A stretch of DNA of 64,000 nt from Acinetobacter apis (GTDB taxonomy: Bacteria > Pseudomonadota > Gammaproteobacteria > Pseudomonadales > Moraxellaceae), in NCBI RefSeq assembly GCF_900197575.1, contig NZ_FZLN01000001.1:434001-498000 (forward strand), read 5' to 3'. Below, piece after piece: positions 38,201-46,765 of the stretch. The notes beneath the pieces were generated by a model, which was not told the origin of the DNA, did not search any database, and saw only the letters and a program-made list of their open reading frames with translations. How positions within the stretch are numbered: the first letter of the stretch is position 1; each line of letters opens with the position of its first letter. Made by a program: the position numbers and the translations under genes.

Positions 38201-39140
38201 AGGTCGCGTTATTGAACAAGGTCGAGACATTGATGAATTGAAGGCCCGATGTCGTGTGGAAACACAAAAGCCATTGCAACAGTTAAGTGGCAGTTTTCAT
38301 ACCTTTCCAAAAGACTTTATTTTTGAATCATCAAAAAAAGTGACTGGTGTAGTGGTAAAACAGTACCAATCATTGGTGCCGATGACCACATTTGCTGAAT
38401 TGAAAACCAAAGATGAATCAGGTGTAGTCATACAAACATTTAATGACCAATCTGAGGCCATCCGTCAGCATAAGCAGGGTGTCATTCGTTTGTTGCATAT
38501 GCAGTTAGGCGATTTAATTCGACAGCTTAAAAAACAAGTGAGCCGAAATTTAGCACTCAGTTACTCACCATTAGGTGATAAAACTCATTTAGAAAATATG
38601 CTGGTCTATGCTGCACTTGAACAAGCTATTCCATCTTTGCCATGTGATCAGAAGGAGTTCGAAGCACTACTGACCACAGTCAAAGCCAAGTTTTTGACGC
38701 ATGGGCAGCATGTACTTACGATGCTTGATTCAATTTATACTGATTGGCAAGCGATTCGTAGTCAATTGGCTGCTTTGGATGACAGTATTTTTGGTGCATC
38801 GATTGACGATATTGAAGATCAGCTTGAATTGATGCGTTTAAAGGACTTCGTTTATACGCAGCCTATTGAACTTTGGCAAGAGTTTCCGCGTTACTTGCAA
38901 GCGCTGTTAATTCGTTTAGAGCGATTGCCAAACAATTTAACCCGTGACTTAGATGCGATTGATCAAGTCGATCCGTGGATGGATAAGTTATTTCATTGTC
39001 CAAAAAATAATCATTTTGATCAGTTCTACAAAGTGGTGGAGGAGTACCGAATTTCATTGTTTTCACAACCTATGAAAACCAAAATTCCTGTATCTGTAAA
39101 ACGTTTAGAAAAAGCATGGGCTGAATTTCAAAGTCGTTAA
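35289..39140 (+). CDS. hrpA: ATP-dependent RNA helicase HrpA
   Basis: HrpA is a large DEAH-box RNA helicase, in E. coli linked to mRNA processing and ribosome-collision rescue. The 1283-residue protein has motif I GETGSGKTTQ (82-91), motif Ia TQPRRLAARSV, motif II DEAH in IIDEAHERSLN (near 178), motif III ITSATLD, then the helicase C half with VAETALT and the QRKGRCGRVAPG motif VI (near 393). HA2/OB-fold and the long HrpA-specific C-terminal region complete normal length (about 1300). The start is GTG at 35289 with TAGGA about 11 bases before it. It stands alone and ends in a strong terminator. Confidence 0.96.
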   Translation: MRTDLNLDHLVMARDRHRLNRLNRDKNKQTEYQTLFEKSNLQVKSRAASLPRIRLNQELPVTQYADRLVEAIQQHQVVIVAGETGSGKTTQLPQIAMLAGRGLTGMIGHTQPRRLAARSVSQRIAEEVGERLGQSIGFKVRFNEQGSNESIVRIMTDGILLAELTHDKFLTKYDTIIIDEAHERSLNIDFIMGYLKQLIKKRPDLKVIITSATLDVNRFSQYFNGAPIFQVEGRSYPVEVVYRPISELSITGSDDDEFDAFEESLPRAVVQAVEECFADADQSGHPEHADILVFASTEQEIRELQETLEKHGPRHTEILPLYARLALSEQQKIFNPSGRGRRIIIATNVAETALTVPNIRYVIDSGFARISRYSYRSRVQRLPIEAVSQAAANQRKGRCGRVAPGVCIRLYSEEDFLSRPEFTEPEIKRTNLASVILQMQSLGLGDLEQFDFIEPPDNRLVNDGRKLLIELGALNENKGQLTKVGQMMAKMPIDPRLARMIIGGAHFGVLRETLIIVSALAVQDPRERPADKQTQADQKHALFKEADSDFLFYLKLWDTLDANKSEMSENKRRQFARQHFLSWLRLREWKQTYVQLLDLAAGLKLSLNEKPASYENLHRALLTGLLSFIANKTDERNVYMAVRQQKARIFPASTIHKSNASWVMAFEMVETSQVYLRSLAKIEPEWILLAARDLLKYHYFEPHWSKKAGIVRAYAQITLFGLVIEPKRLMNFEKVDQAAAHEIFLRDALTTGELGIVPPFLKHNLAKLSEVERVEDKLRRRDLVVDEETIYQFYASKVPQDVASRGSFEDWRATVEAQTPRYLYIDEASLWLDDRPTVQQFPDYWHNGALRLATTYHFDPSHDDDGATVKIPLQALPQIDENIWSWGIPGWRTELIEALLKTLPKDKRRTVVPIPNTAQRLMQLLDATHLRQHVLKFSAFQLRGEQIKESDFAFDRVEQYLLPLAKIVDEKGRVIEQGRDIDELKARCRVETQKPLQQLSGSFHTFPKDFIFESSKKVTGVVVKQYQSLVPMTTFAELKTKDESGVVIQTFNDQSEAIRQHKQGVIRLLHMQLGDLIRQLKKQVSRNLALSYSPLGDKTHLENMLVYAALEQAIPSLPCDQKEFEALLTTVKAKFLTHGQHVLTMLDSIYTDWQAIRSQLAALDDSIFGASIDDIEDQLELMRLKDFVYTQPIELWQEFPRYLQALLIRLERLPNNLTRDLDAIDQVDPWMDKLFHCPKNNHFDQFYKVVEEYRISLFSQPMKTKIPVSVKRLEKAWAEFQSR

Positions 39141-39146
39141 GACCGC

Positions 39147-39186
39147 GCAATAAAAAGAGCTGCCATTTGGCAGCTCTTTTTATTGC
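39147..39186. terminator. Long bidirectional terminator after hrpA
   Basis: Nineteen-base perfect arms starting GCAATAAAAAGAGCTGCCA surround a minimal TT centre. With A5 and T5 in the arms it works on both strands, for hrpA and the reverse-strand transporter. Confidence 0.92.
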
Positions 39187-39194
39187 AACAGATA

Positions 39195-40673
39195 TTAATC
39201 TATTTCAGGATGTTTATCTGCTAAGCCTTGACGTTTTTTCTGTAGTGCTAAAATTTGAGCATCAATTTTTTCAATGCGTTCTTCAATGGTACCGTGAAAC
39301 TCTTCAAGAAGTTCGGCAGCTTCTGCTTCACTCATAGCCATTGGAGCACCACCAAATAAAGGTTTGTTGGCAGTTTCTTTTAACTTGCTGGCAGTCACTA
39401 ATCCAATCACCCCAAAAATCATGAGATAATAGGCAGGAATCATTAAATTGCCTGTTGAACTGACTAAAGACGCTGTAACAGTTGGTGTTAAACCTGCAAT
39501 CACAATTGAGATGTTAAATGCAATTGCTAAAGCACTAAAGCGAACTTGCGTTGGAAATAGTGCAGGTAATGTTGCAGCCATAACACCAATTAGCATATTT
39601 AAGCTGAGTGCAAGAATAATTAAGCCAATCGTGATTTGCGTTGCGACACCAGAGTCAAGCAGTAAGAATGCAGGGTAGGACAAAAATAACAATGACAAGC
39701 TACCTGCAAAAATAAATGGACGACGTCCCCATTTATCGCTTAACCAACCCACAAGTGGTTGAATAAATAGCATACCAATCATAACAGGAATGATTAAATC
39801 ACTACCGAGGCTACCTTCATACTTTAAATTATCAGTTAAATATGACGGTAAATAAGTCAGTACCATGTAATAAGTGACATTAGTACATAAAACAATACCA
39901 ATACATAGCAACATACTGCGCTTATATTTAGATAAAATTTCTTTGAAAGAGATTTTTTTGTTTTTATCTTCTGATTCACTCAGTTGTTTAAATGCAGGAG
40001 TTTCTTCTAATGAATGACGAAGGTATAAACCCACTAAACCAAGTGGTAACGACAGCAAAAATGGAATTCTCCAGCCCCAGTCTTCAAATGTTTGTTGACC
40101 AAGAATGTAAGTGAGGAGAGATACTGTTCCTGCGCCAACTAAGAATCCAGCGATTGAACCAAAATCGAGCCAGCTTTCCATAAAGCCGCGTTTACGGTCA
40201 GGTGCATATTCAGCAACAAACACAATGGCGCCTGTATACTCACCACCCACAGAAACCCCTTGTATAATTTTAATAAGTATCAATAAGATGGGGGCTAAAA
40301 TGCCAATTGTGGCATAGGTTGGTAGTAATCCAATGGCAAAAGTACTGACGGTCATTAAGATAACCGTTGTAGCTAAGATTTTTTGACGACCATATTTATC
40401 ACCTAAACGACCAAATATAATCCCGCCAAGTGGCCTAAAAACAAATGCAATAGAAAATGTTGCGAGTGCAAGAATCGTTTGATATTTGGGATCTACGCCT
40501 GCAAAAAAAAGCTTTCCTATTACAATCGCGACATAGCCATATACACCAAAGTCAAACCACTCAATGGCATTCCCTAGAGCTGCTGCTTTAATCGCTTGTT
40601 TCGATTTACTATCATCGACAATACTAACATCATTAATATTAATCGGTTTGTTGTTCCGTCTAAATCCGCGCAT
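39195..40673 (-). CDS. proP: MFS metabolite:H+ symporter (ProP-like)
   Basis: This 492-residue twelve-helix transporter of the MHS branch has AAALGNAIEWFDFGVYGYVA in helix 1, RPLGGIIFGRLGDKYGRQKIL in loop 2-3, and GVSVGGEYTGAIVFVAEYAPDRKRGFMESW with the RKRG motif in loop 4-5. These match ProP (proline/glycine betaine/ectoine) and related osmolyte permeases. The C-terminus is an extended charged helix (EERIEKIDAQILALQKKRQGLADK), resembling the antiparallel coiled coil that tunes osmosensing in E. coli ProP, which strengthens the call. Substrate is inferred. Upstream lies an AT-rich 396-base gap with a small dyad. Confidence 0.8.
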   Translation of the reverse strand: MRGFRRNNKPININDVSIVDDSKSKQAIKAAALGNAIEWFDFGVYGYVAIVIGKLFFAGVDPKYQTILALATFSIAFVFRPLGGIIFGRLGDKYGRQKILATTVILMTVSTFAIGLLPTYATIGILAPILLILIKIIQGVSVGGEYTGAIVFVAEYAPDRKRGFMESWLDFGSIAGFLVGAGTVSLLTYILGQQTFEDWGWRIPFLLSLPLGLVGLYLRHSLEETPAFKQLSESEDKNKKISFKEILSKYKRSMLLCIGIVLCTNVTYYMVLTYLPSYLTDNLKYEGSLGSDLIIPVMIGMLFIQPLVGWLSDKWGRRPFIFAGSLSLLFLSYPAFLLLDSGVATQITIGLIILALSLNMLIGVMAATLPALFPTQVRFSALAIAFNISIVIAGLTPTVTASLVSSTGNLMIPAYYLMIFGVIGLVTASKLKETANKPLFGGAPMAMSEAEAAELLEEFHGTIEERIEKIDAQILALQKKRQGLADKHPEID

Positions 40674-41069
40674 GTAAAATCCAGTCGTGCTGTAAAATTG
40701 TTTTAATTGCTTTATTCGTATTATGAGTAGTCATTACTCATCAAATTAAGCGAAAAACAATTAAATTTAAAGATGTTAAATGTTCACATGACAAGAGAAA
40801 ATAAGTGCAACATATGTACAAACCACACATATTTTTTCTTGTAACGTTGAAAAGTAAAATAATTCAATGACTTACAATTATAAAGATTTGCTCTTAAATC
40901 ACTGTTTTAACTTTATATAGTTGCTGTTATATATTTTTTACTTTTTGTAAATAGATCCATTTTTAATATCTTGTTTTGATATAGTAACAAAAGGTAATTT
41001 GTGGGCTCTATTTTCATAAATTTTTAAAATAAGCCACCTTGCGATGGCTTAATTAATGTACTAATGCTT
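40674..41069. other. AT-rich intergenic region upstream of proP
   Basis: This 396-base gap contains the proP-like promoter region and, at its far end, the argF terminator (41031-41050). A 7-base dyad ATGAGTA/TACTCAT lies at 40723-40741, 50 bases before the transporter start, and may be an operator. No coding sequence or RNA gene was recognised. Confidence 0.45.
41031..41050 (-). terminator. Intrinsic terminator after argF
   Basis: On the minus strand, AAGCCATC and GGTGGCTT pair (one G-U) across a GCAA tetraloop, followed by ATTTTAAAAATTT. Confidence 0.7.
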
Positions 41070-41990
41070 TTAGTGTGTTTCTAATTGAGCATTTAATAAA
41101 AATTCAATCAATGCTTTTTGAGCATGAAGTCGATTTTCACCTTCATCCCAAACTACTGAATTTTTATAATCGAGCATATTTTCTGAAATTTCTTCACCGC
41201 GATGTGCAGGTAAACAATGCATAAACAAGCAATCAGGGTGAGCAATTTGCATGAGTGTTTCATTCACCTGATAGTCTTTAAATGCTTTCTCTCGAATTTT
41301 CTGTTCTTCTTCTTGACCCATTGATGCCCAAACGTCAGTCACAATAAGATCTGCATCCTGTGCCGCTTCTTGTGCTGAGGCAACAATTTTAGCAGAATCG
41401 GCAAATGGATTTAAAAACTCTGCTTTAGGCTCATAGCCTGTTGGTGATGCAATCTTCAGTTTAAAGCCCCATAAATGTGCAGCTTCAATATATGAGTTGC
41501 ACATATTGTTGCCATCACCAATCCATGCAACTGTTTTGCCACGTATAGAGCCGCGATGTTCAACAAAAGTTTGAATATCTGCAAGTAATTGGCAGGGATG
41601 ATGGTCGTCGGTTAGTGCATTAATCACAGGAACACTTGAATGTGCAGCAAAGCGTTCAATAATGTCATGCCCAAAGGTTCTGATCATAACAATGTCGAGC
41701 ATGCTTGAAATAATACGTGCAGAATCTTCAATAGGTTCGCCACGTCCAAGCTGAGTATCCCGTGAAGATAAAAAAATTGCATGTCCACCAAATTGACTCA
41801 TGCCTGCTTCAAATGATACGCGTGTTCGTGTGCTTGATTTTTCAAAAATCATGCCTAGCACTTTACCAATAAATGGTTGATAGATTTTTCGCTCATGTTG
41901 TAAGCGTTTTAATTCTTGTGCACGGGTAATAATTTGTTCTAGTTCAGCTGAGGACAGGTCACTTAAAGTCAAAAAGTGGCGTAGTGCCAT
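41070..41990 (-). CDS. argF: Ornithine carbamoyltransferase
   Basis: ArgF makes citrulline from ornithine and carbamoyl phosphate in arginine synthesis. The 306-residue protein has the carbamoyl-phosphate motif [16 protein letters not shown] (near residue 50), [26 protein letters not shown] (near 130), [16 protein letters not shown] and the ornithine loop [12 protein letters not shown] (near 265). The C-terminus carries [18 protein letters not shown] chose the ATG at 41990, which has GGAG 5 bases upstream; longer reading adds seven unsupported residues. It is single, ended by a hairpin, with the TetR gene upstream on the same strand. Confidence 0.96.
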   Translation of the reverse strand: MALRHFLTLSDLSSAELEQIITRAQELKRLQHERKIYQPFIGKVLGMIFEKSSTRTRVSFEAGMSQFGGHAIFLSSRDTQLGRGEPIEDSARIISSMLDIVMIRTFGHDIIERFAAHSSVPVINALTDDHHPCQLLADIQTFVEHRGSIRGKTVAWIGDGNNMCNSYIEAAHLWGFKLKIASPTGYEPKAEFLNPFADSAKIVASAQEAAQDADLIVTDVWASMGQEEEQKIREKAFKDYQVNETLMQIAHPDCLFMHCLPAHRGEEISENMLDYKNSVVWDEGENRLHAQKALIEFLLNAQLETH

Positions 41991-42064
41991 AGTTACTCCA
42001 CATAATTGCAAGGCAATTATTATCTATTTAATGAAAAAGCAATCGTCGAATATACTATATATAA

Positions 42065-42727
42065 TTATTCAAAATCAAAAAATTGTTTATATTCGTGTGC
42101 TTTTAAGAAATATTTAACAGAGTAATGGATGTAGGCATTGATTTCTTCAGGACTTTGTTGCTGTACTGCACCCATTAACATCTGCCATTCAAAATGCCAA
42201 ACACTTCCCAACAGCATTTTTGCAGAATGTTCAGGGTGTTCACAAACAATTAATCCTTGCTCTGTGGCTCGAATTAATGATTGGCAAATATCGGTGAGTA
42301 CATGTTGTGGACCATTATCATACAGATAATTGGCAAGTTCAGGGTCTAGGTTGGCACGTTCTAAAAGCAATCTTAAAAATTGAATGTTTTCTTGATGCAT
42401 TAAATAAGTATAGACATTTTGTAAAATGGTGGTGAAGAATGTTCGAATATCTAATTCATCACAATGTGTATTTGAATAAATTTCTTCAAAACATATTTTA
42501 CGTTTGTAATCACAAATGGCTTTAAATAAACCATCTTTGCTACCAAAAAATTTATAAATCGATGCTTTTGATCCGCCTGCATGCTGCACGATATCGTCAA
42601 GCGAAACAGCTTCATAACCTTTTTGAACAAACAATTCTGCAGCTGTATTTAGCAGCGCAATACATCTTTCAACGCCTCTTTTCGTTTGTGGTTGTTCATT
42701 AAAGTAATGCTCTGCTGAATTTAACAT
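42065..42727 (-). CDS. TetR/AcrR-family transcriptional regulator
   Basis: This is a 220-residue regulator with the TetR DNA-binding domain at residues about 22-70 (LNTAAELFVQKGYEAVSLDDIVQHAGGSKASIYKFFGSKDGLF). The C-terminal ligand domain is helical, with no recognisable ligand. It is preceded by 17-20 polar residues. No pump gene lies immediately beside it; argF and a TPR gene flank it on the same strand, so its target is unknown. The 74-base gap to argF makes co-transcription possible but unlikely in function. Confidence 0.88.
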   Translation of the reverse strand: MLNSAEHYFNEQPQTKRGVERCIALLNTAAELFVQKGYEAVSLDDIVQHAGGSKASIYKFFGSKDGLFKAICDYKRKICFEEIYSNTHCDELDIRTFFTTILQNVYTYLMHQENIQFLRLLLERANLDPELANYLYDNGPQHVLTDICQSLIRATEQGLIVCEHPEHSAKMLLGSVWHFEWQMLMGAVQQQSPEEINAYIHYSVKYFLKAHEYKQFFDFE

Positions 42728-42815
42728 GAGGTGTATATCATTATTAACAAAGATTTATCTTTATAGCATAGCAAATAATCTTGATTAAAAGTGATACTTC
42801 GTCAAATTGTCAACT

Positions 42816-43649
42816 TTATCTGAGCTTAAAGTGTGCATAAAGTTGTGTTTCATCTCCTGTAATGGATCCTAATAGGGCGTGTTGTTCATCTGTTAATACC
42901 GTTTCTTCGTCAAGCAGATGCGCAAGCTGAATAATTTTTTCGCCTAAAATGATTTGTTGCTCAGTACATAAAATTTGTCCCAATTGCTCAAGTGATGACA
43001 GATTAAATTCGGTTTGAAATGAATAGGCGTACCAGTCTTTGGCTTGCTTTAATGCACGCTGCTGACAATATACGTTTCCTAAGTAATGTGCTGTGTCTGC
43101 AATATTTAATTGATATGCAGTTGCAAGCAGTTCATGTGCAACATCATAGCGCTTTTGCAAACTATAAGCCTGTGCAAGTGGTAAGTAGGCATCAAGATGT
43201 TGATAAGCTTTAGCTTGGGTAAAATAATAAATTGCAGCATTGAGATGATACTGATTTAAAAAAATCTGCCCAAGCGTAATATAAGCTTCAGTATGGCCGT
43301 GCATGACTGCAGACTTTAAGTAGTGCTCAGCAAGGGTATAATTATGACGCTTAAATTCAATTAAACCTAAATGATAAAAAGATGGTGCATGGTTTAATTC
43401 TGCAGCCTGCATGTACCAATGGTATGCCAATGTATGTTGTGCTTGCATGCGATAAACATTACCAAGCCCGTACATCCATACAGGGTCGTTTGATTTAATG
43501 GTTTTTATTTTATAAAGATAAGTTTCAGCATCTGTAAATCGCTGCTGTTGCATAAAGTCACATGCAATCTGATAAAAAGATTGAATTTCTTTTTCTTGTT
43601 GTCGAATAATTTTTTTAAAGTCACGGAAAGCACCCACGTGAAACTCCAT
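42816..43649 (-). CDS. Tetratricopeptide/Sel1-like repeat protein
   Basis: This is a 277-residue soluble protein built of helical repeats. Tandem TPR-like units are seen, e.g. FYQIACDFMQQQRFTDAETYLYKI, YHLGLIEFKRHNYTLAEHYLKSA, YITLGQIFLNQYHLNAAIYYFTQA and LPLAQAYSLQKRYDVAHELLATA, each about 34-36 residues with the Leu-Gly-Tyr-Ala pattern. No signal peptide or lipobox is present, so it is probably cytoplasmic and a scaffold. I chose the ATG at 43649; a TTG two codons earlier is possible. Function is unknown. It is 88 bases upstream of the TetR gene and has no clear partner. Confidence 0.75.
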   Translation of the reverse strand: MEFHVGAFRDFKKIIRQQEKEIQSFYQIACDFMQQQRFTDAETYLYKIKTIKSNDPVWMYGLGNVYRMQAQHTLAYHWYMQAAELNHAPSFYHLGLIEFKRHNYTLAEHYLKSAVMHGHTEAYITLGQIFLNQYHLNAAIYYFTQAKAYQHLDAYLPLAQAYSLQKRYDVAHELLATAYQLNIADTAHYLGNVYCQQRALKQAKDWYAYSFQTEFNLSSLEQLGQILCTEQQIILGEKIIQLAHLLDEETVLTDEQHALLGSITGDETQLYAHFKLR

Positions 43650-43794
43650 ATACAAATGAGAATTATTATCTTTTATAAATGGTTTTCATAGAAAACACAA
43701 GTCATGGCATGTGCAAGCGCATGGTTTGTTATCGGTATTTAAATAATTCTGATGAATGGACTAATCGTAAGGGCAAGGGATGGGAGTAAAAAAG

Positions 43795-43821
43795 CATGGG
43801 AGTACAGGGTGTACTCCCATG
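43795..43821 (-). terminator. Intrinsic terminator after ntrBC
   Basis: Twelve-base arms CATGGGAGTACA/TGTACTCCCATG; read on the minus strand the stem is followed by CTTTTTTA. It ends the ntrBC transcript. Confidence 0.88.
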
Positions 43822-43828
43822 AAATCAT

Positions 43829-45304
43829 TTAATGGTGATCATTTAGATCATCATCATCTGATGATTCCATACCTAACTCTTTAAGTTTACGAGTAAGGGT
43901 GTTTCGTCCCCAACCTAATACTTCTGCTGCATGGCGTTTACGACCTTTGGTCAGCTCAAGTGCAGCATTAATTAAGGTTCGCTCAAAAACTGGCGTTGCA
44001 ATATCTAAAATTTTGGTTTCACCATTACGCAGCTTATTGATTGCCCAGTCACCAAGTAGTTGATCCCAATCTGGTAATTTAACTTGAGAGGATGCGGTTG
44101 CCACCACAGGTTGGCTGGATTTTTGAGTTGCTGTTTGACGTAATTCGACAGGTAAGTCTTCAGGATAAACTTCACGTCCTGTAATCATTACGGTAAGCCA
44201 TCTACAAATATTTTCTAACTGTCTGACATTGCCAGGCCATGCCAATTGTTGCATATATTTGACTGTCTCATCGCGCAAAATTTTGGAGCTGACACCCAAT
44301 TCTTTGCCTGCTTGCTCTAAGAAATGTTGTGCCAACATGGCAATATCTTCGCTACGATGCGCAAGTTTTGGAATATGAATACGAATCACATTTAAGCGGT
44401 GATATAAGTCTTCACGGAAGCGTCCTGCATCAACCAATTTTTCTAAATCTTGATGCGTAGCAGCAATAATTCGAACATCCACTTTAACAGGAATATGACC
44501 ACCAACACGGTAAAACTCACCATCTGCCAAAACACGGAGTAAACGTGTTTGGGTTTCAAAAGGCATGTCACCAATTTCATCTAAGAATAATGCACCACCG
44601 TTGGCTTGTTCAAAACGACCTTGTCGTTGTGTATTTGCACCTGTAAATGCGCCTTTTTCATGACCAAATAGCTCAGTTTCGATCAAGTCTTTAGGGATGG
44701 CTGCCATGTTTAGTGCAATAAACGGCTTACTTTTACGCGGTGAGTGGCGGTGGAGGGCATGTGCTACTAATTCTTTACCTGTACCTGATTCACCATTAAT
44801 GAGTACGGTAATGTGTGATTGAGCAAGTCGACCAATGGCACGAAACACTTCTTGCATGGCAGGAGATTCACCAATGATTTCAGTGGTTTGTAGTGCAGGG
44901 GTAGGTGTTTGACTTGACTCTTGGTTCTTTAGTTTTTCAATGTGCAAAATAGCACGCTGAACTAAAGCCAAAGCTTCATCAATATCAAATGGTTTTGGTA
45001 AATATTCAAAAGCACCTGTTTGATAGCTCGATACAGCAGATTCTAAATCAGAATGTGCTGTCATAATAATAACAGGCAGATCAGGGTGGTTATTTTTTAC
45101 ACGGCTTAAAAAGGTAAGACCATCCATACCCGGCATGCGAATATCCGTTAAAATCACATCAGGTGTATCGGTATGTAATTGGTCTAAAGCGCTTTGTGCA
45201 TTCTCAAAGCTTGTAACATCAAAGCCTTCTTCTTTGAATGTTTTTTCTAGTACCCAGCGCATGGCGCGATCATCATCAATTACCCAAATTTTATTTCGCG
45301 ACAT
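43829..45304 (-). CDS. ntrC: Nitrogen regulation response regulator NtrC
   Basis: NtrC is the sigma-54 enhancer-binding activator of nitrogen-limitation genes. The 491-residue protein has a receiver domain with the acidic pair at 10-12 and phosphoacceptor Asp54 (ILTDIRMPGMDGL), an AAA+ domain with Walker A GESGTGKELVAHALH, the sigma-54-contact loop GAFTGA (in HEKGAFTGANTQRQG), Walker B GGALFLDEIGD, and a Fis-type helix-turn-helix at the C-terminus (KRHAAEVLGWGRNTLTRKLKELGM). I chose the ATG at 45304, with GGGAG 8 bases upstream, which starts the receiver correctly; the longer open frame is not needed. It overlaps ntrB by 14 bases. Confidence 0.96.
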   Translation of the reverse strand: MSRNKIWVIDDDRAMRWVLEKTFKEEGFDVTSFENAQSALDQLHTDTPDVILTDIRMPGMDGLTFLSRVKNNHPDLPVIIMTAHSDLESAVSSYQTGAFEYLPKPFDIDEALALVQRAILHIEKLKNQESSQTPTPALQTTEIIGESPAMQEVFRAIGRLAQSHITVLINGESGTGKELVAHALHRHSPRKSKPFIALNMAAIPKDLIETELFGHEKGAFTGANTQRQGRFEQANGGALFLDEIGDMPFETQTRLLRVLADGEFYRVGGHIPVKVDVRIIAATHQDLEKLVDAGRFREDLYHRLNVIRIHIPKLAHRSEDIAMLAQHFLEQAGKELGVSSKILRDETVKYMQQLAWPGNVRQLENICRWLTVMITGREVYPEDLPVELRQTATQKSSQPVVATASSQVKLPDWDQLLGDWAINKLRNGETKILDIATPVFERTLINAALELTKGRKRHAAEVLGWGRNTLTRKLKELGMESSDDDDLNDHH

Positions 45305-46412
45305 GTTGTGACTCCCAAGGTAGATATAAACTAAAGGTGGTTTTTCCAGCAATTGATTGGCATGCAATAACGCCGTTATGTTGGTGAATGATGTTTTGGG
45401 CAATGCTTAAGCCAAGTCCTGTGCCATTCGCACGCCCAGTCACGAGTGGATAAAATACAGCTTCTAAAATGTCCGCAGGAATGCCCGGTCCGTTATCTTC
45501 GATATCGATACGAATGACAGAGCGATGCAAAATATTGTTAATGGTAACTAAGCGTTGAATACGTGTACGAAAGATCAATTCAGGATGGTTTTCGCGTTCA
45601 CGATAAAAAGCTTTATTTTCTAAAATCGCTTGTACCGCATTGACACTGATATTGAGCATAACTTGAATTAATTGGTCGCGGTCGGCTTGAATTGATGGCA
45701 AAGATAAGTCGTAATCGCGTGTGAGTTTGACTTTCTTTTTGGTTTGATTGCTGACCAATGAATATACACGCTCTAAAGGCTCATGCACATTCACATCAAC
45801 ATAACTTGGTAACTGTCTTGAACCAAGCATGGTGTCTGCAAGCAACCTTAAACGATCCACTTCATTGATGATAATGTCAGTAAATTCATTGTATTTTGGG
45901 TCATTTAAGCTACGCGCAAGTAATTGGGTTGCACCTCGAATACCACCTAAGGGGTTTTTAATTTCATGTGCGACACCGCGAATTAGTTGGCGTGTGACTT
46001 GATGTTGCTGAATTAAATTTTCTTCTTTTGCGATTTTAAGCATACGCTCAATGGGGTTAAGCTCAATTAACAAAAAAACGGGTTGTGTTTTATCAAGCTG
46101 CATCTGTGTGACTGTATAGTCGACATGCAAATTTTGAAAGTTGACGCGGATGACAGCTTCACGGCGTGTATAGGCTTGACCTTTTTCAAGCGTATTTCGC
46201 AATGCTTTTTGCGTGTCAAAATCATCATCAGGAATTTCAAGTAAGTGCAAAACAGGTGTGTTCGCAGCACGCAATGAGCTGATGTCAAAAAGTGCTTCAC
46301 ATGCGGAATTTAAATAAAAAATATTTAAATCAGTGTCGACAAGTAGGATAGAAGTTGAAAGATGATCAACCAACAGCTGATAATCAATCGTTCGCTGTGC
46401 ATGTGTGTGCAT
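45291..46412 (-). CDS. ntrB: Nitrogen regulation sensor histidine kinase NtrB
   Basis: NtrB phosphorylates or dephosphorylates NtrC under control of the PII protein. The 373-residue soluble kinase has a PAS domain (about residues 10-100, with STSILLVDTDLNIFYLNSACEALF), the H-box VAHEIKNPLGGIRGATQLL with the phospho-His (near 137), an X-region LADTMLGSRQLP, N-box VNAVQAIL, and G-boxes DNGPGIP and GTGLGLSIAQNI. There is no membrane segment, as expected. I chose 46412 (GGAG about 9 bases upstream); starts at 46427 and further out are possible. The 3' end overlaps ntrC, so the two are co-translated. Confidence 0.95.
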   Translation of the reverse strand: MHTHAQRTIDYQLLVDHLSTSILLVDTDLNIFYLNSACEALFDISSLRAANTPVLHLLEIPDDDFDTQKALRNTLEKGQAYTRREAVIRVNFQNLHVDYTVTQMQLDKTQPVFLLIELNPIERMLKIAKEENLIQQHQVTRQLIRGVAHEIKNPLGGIRGATQLLARSLNDPKYNEFTDIIINEVDRLRLLADTMLGSRQLPSYVDVNVHEPLERVYSLVSNQTKKKVKLTRDYDLSLPSIQADRDQLIQVMLNISVNAVQAILENKAFYRERENHPELIFRTRIQRLVTINNILHRSVIRIDIEDNGPGIPADILEAVFYPLVTGRANGTGLGLSIAQNIIHQHNGVIACQSIAGKTTFSLYLPWESQHVAK

Positions 46413-46510
46413 GTGCTTAAGCTCCATCCGATGGTGAGCGCATGAGTTGACAAATAGACTGTCATTCCCTGTTATAGCGCGTTTTACAGTGTACATGGTT
46501 CTATAATAAA

Positions 46511-46525
46511 GCAAAATACACGCCA
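46511..46525 (-). promoter_or_regulatory. Candidate sigma-54 promoter of ntrBC
   Basis: On the minus strand, TGGCGTGTATTTTGC has the -24 GG and -12 GC separated by exactly 10 bases, the spacing sigma-54 requires, plus TTGC followed by T. Two positions depart from the consensus TGGCACG. The predicted start site near 46499 lies about 85 bases before ntrB. Confidence 0.6.
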
Positions 46526-46626
46526 ACTTTTATAGTGTAAAAGATGGTTTGTTTATTGATCAATAAAAGTTTATTGGACACAGAAAACGCATATGCTATG
46601 TCATTTAAATTATACTTTTTTTATCT

Positions 46627-46683
46627 TGCACTATAATATTGCAGTATTTTTTTTTGTAAAAAAGCCTGCAATATTATAGTGCG
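46627..46683. promoter_or_regulatory. Pair of NtrC-like enhancer dyads facing each other
   Basis: TGCACTATAATATTGCA (46627-46643) and TGCAATATTATAGTGCG (46667-46683) resemble the NtrC site pattern TGCAC-N7-GTGCA. They are 40 bases apart centre to centre (about four helical turns) and are inverted copies, forming a 17-base perfect inverted repeat (46628-46644 and 46666-46682). They are about 130-185 bases upstream of the predicted sigma-54 start site, a normal enhancer distance. Confidence 0.55.
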
Positions 46684-46765
46684 CATTAAATCATTGTTGT
46701 TTAAATCTATGCTTATCGACTGAAAAGTCATACAATACGTGCATTCAAGTAGAGTGCAGAGTTTC

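Noticed and set aside
46628..46682. Transcription terminator for a gene between ntrB and rimO
   Set aside because: The inverted repeat has no converging gene to terminate and is better explained as paired NtrC-type sites, although a hairpin role cannot be excluded.
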